Source: Bacteroidales bacterium UBA4347 (GTDB lineage Bacteria; Bacteroidota; Bacteroidia; Bacteroidales; P3). Taken from it: a stretch of DNA of 10,463 nucleotides. Shown piece by piece: positions 1-5,569 of this stretch; position 1 is the first letter of the stretch; each line of letters begins with the position of its first letter. The notes below the pieces were generated by a model. The model ran no database searches. It saw only the letters and a list, made by a program, of their open reading frames with translations, and had not been told where the DNA came from. The stretch is taken from positions 1 to 10,463 of the forward strand of contig DGTB01000215.1 in the NCBI GenBank assembly GCA_002394185.1, read 5' to 3'. Position numbers and translations under genes: made by a program.

Positions 1-969
1 GAACAGGTCGTCGCCGACGAGCTGGCACTTGCCGCCGATCGCCTTCGTGAGCGCGACCCAGCCGTCCCAGTCGCCCTCGGCCATGCCGTCCTCGATCGAG
101 TCGATCGGGTACTTCTTGACGAGGCCCTCGAGGTACTTCACCTGCTCGGCGGAGGTGCGCTTGGCGCCCTTCTTGCCTTCCTTCCAGGTGTAGTCGTAGA
201 CGCCGCCCTTCTTGCCCTCCTTGTAGAACTCGGAGGAGGCGCAGTCCATCGCGATCGTGACGTCCTTGCCGGGCTTGTAGCCGGCCAGCTCGATCGCCTT
301 GATGATGCAGTCGAGCGCGTCCTCGATGGAGTCGAGGTTGGGGGCGAAGCCGCCCTCGTCGCCCACGTTGGTGCTCATGCCTTTGCTCTTGAGGACCTGG
401 CGGAGGTTGTGGAACACCTCGGCGCCCATGCGGAGGGCTTCGGTGAAGGTGGGGGCTCCGACGGGCATGATCATGAACTCCTGGAAGTCGATGCTGTTGT
501 CGGCGTGGCTGCCGCCGTTGAGGATGTTCATCATGGGGATGGGCAGGGTGTGGCCGCCCACGCCGCCGAGGTAGCGGTAGAGCTCCTGGCCCGTCTCCTG
601 GGCAGCGGCCTTGGCGCAGGCCAGGCTGACGCCGAGGATGGCGTTGGCGCCGAGGCGCGACTTGTTCTCCGTGCCGTCGAGCTCGATCATCTTGGTGTCG
701 ATGGCTTTCTGCTCGCTGACGAACATGCCCTGCAGCTCTTCGTTGAGGACGGTGTTGACGTTGTTGACGGCCTGGAGGACGCCTTTGCCGAGGTACTGGC
801 TCTTGTCGCCGTCGCGCAGTTCGCAGGCTTCGTGCACGCCCGTGGAGGCTCCGCTCGGTACGGCGGCGCGGCCCATGGCGCCCTGGTCGGTGTAGACGTC
901 GACTTCCACTGTGGGGTTGCCGCGACTGTCGAGAATCTGACGGCCCCTGATTCCTATAATCTGACTCAT
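1..969 (-). CDS. eno: Enolase (phosphopyruvate hydratase), C-terminus cut by window edge
   Basis: Glycolytic enzyme of the cytoplasm that interconverts 2-phosphoglycerate and phosphoenolpyruvate with Mg2+. The window holds the first 323 residues of a family usually about 430 long. The start at 969 gives the typical N-terminus MSQIIGIRGRQILDSRGNPT. Visible hallmarks are the mobile loop SGAST (39-43), NGGSHADN (151-158) with the substrate-loop His155, FQEF with Glu164, GDEGGFAP (203-210) with the catalytic acid Glu205, and the three metal-ligand sites: Asp242 in MDCASSE, Glu293 in IEDG and the GDD at 319-321. The catalytic Lys and the C-terminal signature lie outside the window. It is transcribed divergently from the CorC-type gene, from its own Bacteroidota-type promoter. 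There is no Shine-Dalgarno sequence; the leader is AT-rich, as is normal in this phylum. Confidence 0.98.
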   Translation of the reverse strand, partial: MSQIIGIRGRQILDSRGNPTVEVDVYTDQGAMGRAAVPSGASTGVHEACELRDGDKSQYLGKGVLQAVNNVNTVLNEELQGMFVSEQKAIDTKMIELDGTENKSRLGANAILGVSLACAKAAAQETGQELYRYLGGVGGHTLPIPMMNILNGGSHADNSIDFQEFMIMPVGAPTFTEALRMGAEVFHNLRQVLKSKGMSTNVGDEGGFAPNLDSIEDALDCIIKAIELAGYKPGKDVTIAMDCASSEFYKEGKKGGVYDYTWKEGKKGAKRTSAEQVKYLEGLVKKYPIDSIEDGMAEGDWDGWVALTKAIGGKCQLVGDDLF

Positions 970-1017
970 AATGTTTTATATTTTTGGTTAAACAATTATT
1001 TATTTTAAAACAGGATG

Positions 1018-1048
1018 CAAAGATACGAAAAAAAAACGGCATTGCAGG
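1018..1048 (-). promoter_or_regulatory. Probable Bacteroidota sigma-ABfr-type promoter of eno
   Basis: On the minus strand there is a perfect TAnnTTTG -7 element (TATCTTTG, plus-strand 1018-1025). About 19 bp further upstream the expected -33 TTTG is degenerate (CCTG, 1045-1048). The transcript would start around 1010 and give a leader of about 40 nt, rich in A and T. The -7 element is convincing; the -33 is weak. Confidence 0.6.
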
Positions 1049-1065
1049 CTTTTTTTGCATTATTA

Positions 1066-1097
1066 TTTGGCCACCTCGCAAAACCTTCGTATCTTTG
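1066..1097 (+). promoter_or_regulatory. Bacteroidota promoter of the CorC-type gene
   Basis: A perfect TTTG at 1066-1069 is followed, after exactly 20 bp, by TATCTTTG at 1090-1097. This is the consensus TTTG-N19-20-TAnnTTTG of the primary sigma factor of Bacteroidota. It decides the gene start: the frame is open back to a TTG at 1055, but that lies upstream of this promoter, so the ATG at 1121 is the real start. The leader is then only about 15-20 nt. The eno and CorC-type promoters are back to back, with 40 bp between the eno -7 and the CorC-type -33. Confidence 0.85.
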
Positions 1098-1120
1098 CAC
1101 CGGATTTTAGTAAAGATGAA

Positions 1121-2179
1121 ATGACACTACTCATTATATTCCTGTTAGGTGCGATGTCGATATCGTTCCTGTGTTCGATATTGGAATCGGTGTTGATGTC
1201 CACCCCCCTGAGCTATATCAGTATGCGTGAGGACGAGGGCTACCGGCCCGCCACCCTGTTCAAGAAATACAAGCAGGACAACGCTCAGGCCATTGCCGCC
1301 ATCCTGAGTCTGAATACCATTGCCAACACCATCGGCGCCGCCGGCGTGGGCCGCCAGGCCGCCATAGCGCTGGACAGCGTGCCCTTCGGCGTGGTGTCGG
1401 CGGTGACTACGGTGCTGATACTCATCTTCTCCGAGATTGTGCCCAAGACCATCGGCACCAACAACTGGCGCCGCATGATGGGCTTCACGGCCAACACCAT
1501 CCGCGTGCTCATCATCGGGCTCTACCCCGTGGTGGTGCTGGTGCAGTGGTTGACCAAGCTCATCTCGCGCAAGGACGAGGAGGAGACGGCCGTCAGCCGC
1601 GAGGAGGTGGCCGCCATGGCGGATATGGGCGAGGACGAGGGCGTCATCGACGAGGACGAGAACAAGATCATCCAGAATATCATCAAGCTCGGCGATGTGA
1701 AGGCCTACGATGTGATGACCCCCCGCGTGGTGGCCGCCACAGCCCCCGAGAGCATGACGCTCAAGGACTTTTACAAGGGCGATGTATACAGCCATTTCTC
1801 GCGCATACCCGTCTATGCCGAAGAGGAGGATTTCATCACCGGCTACGTGCTGCGCAGCGAGGCGCTGGAGGAGCTGGCCGAGGACCACTTCAAGATGACC
1901 CTCGGCGAAATCAAGCGCGAGATACCCCTCTTCAACGAGGAGATGAGCGTGGCCGACATTTGGGACAGCCTGCTGAAGCACAAGGAGCAGATTGCGGGCA
2001 TCATCGACGAGTTCGGTTCCTTCCAGGGCATCATCACTCTGGAGGACATCATCGAGACCATCTTCGGCCTCGAAATCATCGATGAGAGCGACGAGGTGGC
2101 GGACATGCAGCAGTACGCCCGCGAGCGCTGGCAGAAACGCCAGAGCCGTTTCAAGGAAATCAAATTGCCTACGGAATAG
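1121..2179 (+). CDS. CNNM/CorC-HlyC family membrane protein with CBS pair
   Basis: Integral inner-membrane protein of 352 aa from the hemolysin C/CorC (CNNM, DUF21) family, whose members are linked to Mg2+ or other divalent cation efflux; the substrate here is not known. Residues 1-148 form the DUF21 membrane part, with hydrophobic stretches near 1-25, 55-75, 88-107 and 125-147 and the family signature FSEIVPKT at 103-110. A linker holds an acidic stretch and VIDEDENKIIQNI, followed by the CBS pair at about 193-318, with MTPR at 199-202, SRIPVY at 227-232 and the characteristic DEFGSFQGIITLEDIIE near 296-312. The protein ends about 35 residues after this, so it lacks the C-terminal CorC_HlyC transporter-associated domain found in longer members; this short form is common in Bacteroidota. 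The start at 1121 is fixed by the promoter at 1066-1097. Transcribed alone. Confidence 0.93.
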   Translation: MTLLIIFLLGAMSISFLCSILESVLMSTPLSYISMREDEGYRPATLFKKYKQDNAQAIAAILSLNTIANTIGAAGVGRQAAIALDSVPFGVVSAVTTVLILIFSEIVPKTIGTNNWRRMMGFTANTIRVLIIGLYPVVVLVQWLTKLISRKDEEETAVSREEVAAMADMGEDEGVIDEDENKIIQNIIKLGDVKAYDVMTPRVVAATAPESMTLKDFYKGDVYSHFSRIPVYAEEEDFITGYVLRSEALEELAEDHFKMTLGEIKREIPLFNEEMSVADIWDSLLKHKEQIAGIIDEFGSFQGIITLEDIIETIFGLEIIDESDEVADMQQYARERWQKRQSRFKEIKLPTE

Positions 2180-2189
2180 AAACGCTATG

Positions 2190-2225
2190 TCAACCAGCAG
2201 ATAACTCCGTCTGGGTGTCGGTTGA
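2190..2225 (+). terminator. Weak hairpin after the CorC-type gene, possible terminator
   Basis: Ten bases after the stop codon, TCAACC (2190-2195) can pair with GGTTGA (2220-2225), and inside it CAGA with TCTG. The following bases are only moderately T-rich (GTTTCTGATTT). A hairpin is possible but this is not a classical GC stem with a U-tract. Tentative. Confidence 0.25.
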
Positions 2226-2385
2226 GTTTCTGATTTATAACCAAACCCATGTCACTATGAAAAACGCTGATGTACTCCGTTGTTTTTGTTGCAAAAAAAG
2301 GAATACTAAAAAGATGCAACAAGAAGAATAGGGAAATAATTATTTTTTTTCTTTCTTGCTTCCGGAAGCTATATTGCCAAAGTGG

Positions 2386-2411
2386 TGACTGCGAATAATG
2401 ACTGTGAATAT
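2386..2411 (+). repeat. Two adjacent 13-bp imperfect direct repeats in the leader region
   Basis: TGACTGCGAATAA (2386-2398) is followed directly by TGACTGTGAATAT (2399-2411), with 11 of 13 positions identical. They lie 34 bp before the start of the secreted-protein gene. A perfect 12-bp palindrome, GCTTCCGGAAGC (2358-2369), lies just upstream, and a weak TATATTGC (2370-2377) could serve as a -7 element. No good -33 TTTG is present at the right distance. Together these could be an operator or promoter region; the role is inference. Confidence 0.4.
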
Positions 2412-2444
2412 CTAAAATTAATAAAACAGTAGAAACAACTGATT

Positions 2445-4655
2445 ATGAGATTAAAATGTATATTCAAAATATTATTTGCCTATATCCTGCTATGCTATGC
2501 ACTGCCTGCGAATACCGCCCATGCCCAGCAGCAGGGCTTCCGCTGGGGCAAATGGTCCGAAGGACAAAGAGATCAGGGGACTTTATTGGACAAGGTGGTG
2601 GATTCTTATGTTGACAGTGCAGGAAACACCTATATCTTAGGACAGTTTGGCTTGTGTGCCCGTATGGGAGGAAACGGTCCTTATATATGTCCTATAGATT
2701 CCATTGATGGATATATGCATTGGAACAACACAGGCGTTTTCCTAGCCAAAATTGATTCTTTGGGAAATCTCCTGTGGTGCAAGTCGACCCGTAATGGAAG
2801 TAGGAATTCCGGTTGTGCGTCGTACAAAAATATTGTTGTTGATGATGACAAAATAACCATTGCATTCAGTTGTTTACATGGAGGTGAAGTGGGCAATTGG
2901 TTCTATTTTTTTGATACCATGCTGATAGAGCCAGATTATCAAGTCCATACCTCCGATATCAGAACATACTTTGTCACTTTTGACTTGGATGGAAACCGAC
3001 TTGACTATCATGAGATACAGTTGTTTGCTTTTTGTGAAAACTCCAATAATATTTTTTTTAATTGCGCATTGACGAATGGCACTTTGTTGATTGACGAAGA
3101 AGATAATGTACATCTTATCGCCACGGGTGATTTCTACGGGGAAGACTCGTCGCACCGGGCATACATCATTGTGGACGGCGACACCAACAGAAGATACCCA
3201 TTGAACATAAGGACCCAGAATGGAAAGACTTATTCCCAAACGGTATACTACAAGATGGACAGAAACTGGAACCTGATTGGCTCAAGATTCTTGATAGATA
3301 GCATTTCGGAGTGGTCCCCCCGTGGATCCCAAATGGCCAATATCCGAATCACTCGGGCGATTGTCGAGGGTGACTACATATACGCCCACGGAATTTTCTC
3401 TTGCAACGACATTTATTTCAATCCCGACACTTTCCCCGTCAAAGTGTTTCTGGATTCTGTCCACTACCTGAGGATTGACAACCTCGGCGACTGGGAGACG
3501 ATGCCCTGCCTGCTGAAACTGGATAGAAACGGCGAGGTGGTATGGGTTCGACAATTATATGTTGTTGGATACTCGGACGACTTACCCATCTATCAAGATC
3601 TTGTAGGAGATGTCGCATTAGACGAGGAAAATGTCTATGCGTTCTATGTGCCTTATACGGATCTTTGCGACAACAGATTCGCTATCGACAGCGCATGCAA
3701 CACCGTGGTCCCTCTGCAACCTATTGTATTTGGCCTCATTGTCTCCTACAATCGCGACACAGGTGTTCCTGTTGATTACTACTTGATAGATACAGTCAAT
3801 AAAAACGGATCCCACAATTCTTTGGAAGTTATTGGTGATGAGTTGGTATTGAATGTCAGCTTCTTCCTTCTGTATAAGAATGAATTGTGCAAAATCAACA
3901 AGTATACCAAGGAGGTGACACGGTCGTCACCGATAACCTATAGTTGGACAAGCAATTATTGCAATAGTATGGCGGTCAACAGCAACGGATGGGTGTTTCG
4001 CGGAGAGGCAGGAGAAGGACCGAGGGTGTACGACAGCATTTTTCTCGGAAACTATCAGAAAGCCTCCGTCATGACCTTCTTCTACGACTCCACGTTGGAC
4101 ATGCGGCGTCCGCAGCCATGCTATGGCGTGGATACGCTGTGGAGCGCCGGGACGGCGGGCCATACGGTCACCCTCTCTTGGCGCAGCCCGTTCCCGCACC
4201 CGCGCTATGAGCTGGCTTACATCCCCGACGGCGGCAGCTGGGACGACGCCTCCCTCGTCGAGACGACCGACACCACCGCCTCCGTCGCCCTCCCCGACGG
4301 CCAGTGCCATCTGTTCCGCGTCCGCGGCCTGTGCGACGGACACCGCGTGGCGCAAGGCCCCTGGAGCCACACGGTCACCGTCTGCCCCCAGGTCGGTATC
4401 GGCGGCGTCGGCAACCCGTCGCCCGTCACGCTCTCCCCCAACCCCACCGACGGGGCGGTGCAGATACTGGGACTGCAAGGCGAAACGGCATCGGTGGAAA
4501 TCATGGACATGACAGGCCGTGTGATGGCGACCTTTGAAAAAACCGCCTCCTTCGACATCACCGCCCTCCCCTCCGGCGTCTACACCGTCCTTGTCAAGAC
4601 AATCCACGGCAGTGCCGAAAACAGCACCACCCTCAAGTTAGTCAAGGAGGAATAG
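2445..4655 (+). CDS. Secreted T9SS type A sorting-domain protein with propeller-like repeats
   Basis: Predicted exported protein of 736 aa. Residues 1-27 form a signal peptide (basic start, hydrophobic core, cleavage after NTAHA). Residues about 45-550 contain phrases such as DSAGNTYILGQF (57-68) and FLAKIDSLGNLLWCK (99-113), later LLKLDRNGEVVWVRQ (356-370), that resemble SBBP-type beta-propeller repeats; no catalytic motif is recognised. About 559-647 is an Fn3-like domain (VTLSW, then TTDTTASVAL, FRVRGLCDG). About 655-736 is a T9SS type A C-terminal sorting domain: LSPNPTDG (663-670), VEIMDMTGRVM (684-694), FDITALPSGVYTVLV (703-717) and a basic-then-acidic end. In this family the domain directs outer-membrane translocation and is cleaved for surface attachment or release. 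The first ~550 codons are AT-rich; the Fn3 and sorting-domain part is very GC-rich. It converges on miaA with a 5-bp gap. The ligand or role is unknown. Confidence 0.88.
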   Translation: MRLKCIFKILFAYILLCYALPANTAHAQQQGFRWGKWSEGQRDQGTLLDKVVDSYVDSAGNTYILGQFGLCARMGGNGPYICPIDSIDGYMHWNNTGVFLAKIDSLGNLLWCKSTRNGSRNSGCASYKNIVVDDDKITIAFSCLHGGEVGNWFYFFDTMLIEPDYQVHTSDIRTYFVTFDLDGNRLDYHEIQLFAFCENSNNIFFNCALTNGTLLIDEEDNVHLIATGDFYGEDSSHRAYIIVDGDTNRRYPLNIRTQNGKTYSQTVYYKMDRNWNLIGSRFLIDSISEWSPRGSQMANIRITRAIVEGDYIYAHGIFSCNDIYFNPDTFPVKVFLDSVHYLRIDNLGDWETMPCLLKLDRNGEVVWVRQLYVVGYSDDLPIYQDLVGDVALDEENVYAFYVPYTDLCDNRFAIDSACNTVVPLQPIVFGLIVSYNRDTGVPVDYYLIDTVNKNGSHNSLEVIGDELVLNVSFFLLYKNELCKINKYTKEVTRSSPITYSWTSNYCNSMAVNSNGWVFRGEAGEGPRVYDSIFLGNYQKASVMTFFYDSTLDMRRPQPCYGVDTLWSAGTAGHTVTLSWRSPFPHPRYELAYIPDGGSWDDASLVETTDTTASVALPDGQCHLFRVRGLCDGHRVAQGPWSHTVTVCPQVGIGGVGNPSPVTLSPNPTDGAVQILGLQGETASVEIMDMTGRVMATFEKTASFDITALPSGVYTVLVKTIHGSAENSTTLKLVKEE

Positions 4656-4660
4656 CTGGC

Positions 4661-5569
4661 TTACTTGTCGTTGCATATCAACGTAGCCTTCTCTTCGAGG
4701 GGCAGGGTGCCGTCGATCCAACGGATGGGCACTCCGTTGCGTTCCATGCGGCGGAACCAAGTCATCTGGCGTTTGGCAAAGCGGCGGATGTCGGTGAAAA
4801 GGTCGCGGAAGAGTTCCTCCTGGGTGCACTGTCCGAGGAGGAAACGGGTGACGTGGCGGTATTCGAGTCCGTAGCGCATCAGGCGCTCCGGGGCTATGCC
4901 CTGGTCCAGGAGATGCTGTACTTCGGAGGTCATGCCTTCGTCTATGCGGCGGCGGAGGCGTGCCTCGATGCGTGCTATTACTTCTTCGCGTGGCAGGAGG
5001 AGTCCGTAGATGCGGTGCTCCAGGTCCGGTGCCTGGGTGCAGGCGTCGGGGTGGGCGAGGGCGAACTCCTGTATCTCGAGGGCGCGGACCAGGCGGTCGC
5101 GCGTTTCGGTGTCGGTGTGGTTGTGCAGGGGGCCGAGGGCTGCGAGGCGTGCGGTGAGTTCCTCGTCGCTGTAGGGCTCCAGGGAGCGGCGGTAGTCGGG
5201 GTCGACGGGAGCGTCGGCCAGACGGTAGCGTCGCACGACGGTGTCGATGTAGAGGCCTGTGCCGCCGCAGAGGATGGGTTGCCGGTGGCGGCTCTGGATG
5301 TCGGCCAGGGCGGCGTTGAAGTCGCGCAGGAAGCGGTAGGCGCTGTACTCCTCGCCGGGGTCGCAGATGTCGATGAGGTGGTGGGGAATGGTGGTGCCGT
5401 GGAGGGTGTAGTCGGCGAGGTCCTTGCCGGTGCCTATGTCCATGCCGCGGAACACCTGGCGCGAGTCGGCGCTGATGATTTCGGCTTCCAGACGATAGGC
5501 CACCTCGGCCGCCAGGGCGGTCTTGCCGGTGGCCGTGGGGCCGAGGATGGTGATGAGGGTGTTACTCAT
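4661..5569 (-). CDS. miaA: tRNA dimethylallyltransferase MiaA
   Basis: Cytoplasmic enzyme, 302 aa, that transfers a dimethylallyl group to N6 of A37 in tRNAs reading UNN codons, the first step to i6A/ms2i6A. Visible are the Walker A/P-loop GPTATGKT (10-17), SADSRQVFRGMDIGTGKD (33-50) with the catalytic-type Asp35, GGTGLY (102-107), and the tRNA-binding end RRFAKRQMTWFRR (262-274). Length is normal for the family. The form with DIGTGKD followed by HLIDICDPGEEYSAYRF resembles one of the two MiaA types that I recall occurring together in Bacteroides; a second copy elsewhere is therefore possible (from memory, not tested). Its ATG lies inside the last codons of the upstream PorE-like gene (ATGAGTAA, 8-nt overlap), so the two genes are very likely cotranscribed and translationally coupled. 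Confidence 0.97.
   Translation of the reverse strand: MSNTLITILGPTATGKTALAAEVAYRLEAEIISADSRQVFRGMDIGTGKDLADYTLHGTTIPHHLIDICDPGEEYSAYRFLRDFNAALADIQSRHRQPILCGGTGLYIDTVVRRYRLADAPVDPDYRRSLEPYSDEELTARLAALGPLHNHTDTETRDRLVRALEIQEFALAHPDACTQAPDLEHRIYGLLLPREEVIARIEARLRRRIDEGMTSEVQHLLDQGIAPERLMRYGLEYRHVTRFLLGQCTQEELFRDLFTDIRRFAKRQMTWFRRMERNGVPIRWIDGTLPLEEKATLICNDK

Noticed and set aside
2257..2331. A 24-codon open frame with a Cys-Phe-Cys-Cys cluster and Lys-rich end in the spacer before the large cargo gene
   Set aside because: It has an ATG and a stop, but no promoter or conserved context, and a frame of this size is expected by chance in 265 bp.
2341..2370. Terminator formed by the palindrome and the neighbouring T-run
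   Set aside because: The T-run precedes the palindrome on the plus strand, and reads as A on the minus strand after the hairpin, so neither orientation gives a stem followed by U residues; the palindrome also has no loop.
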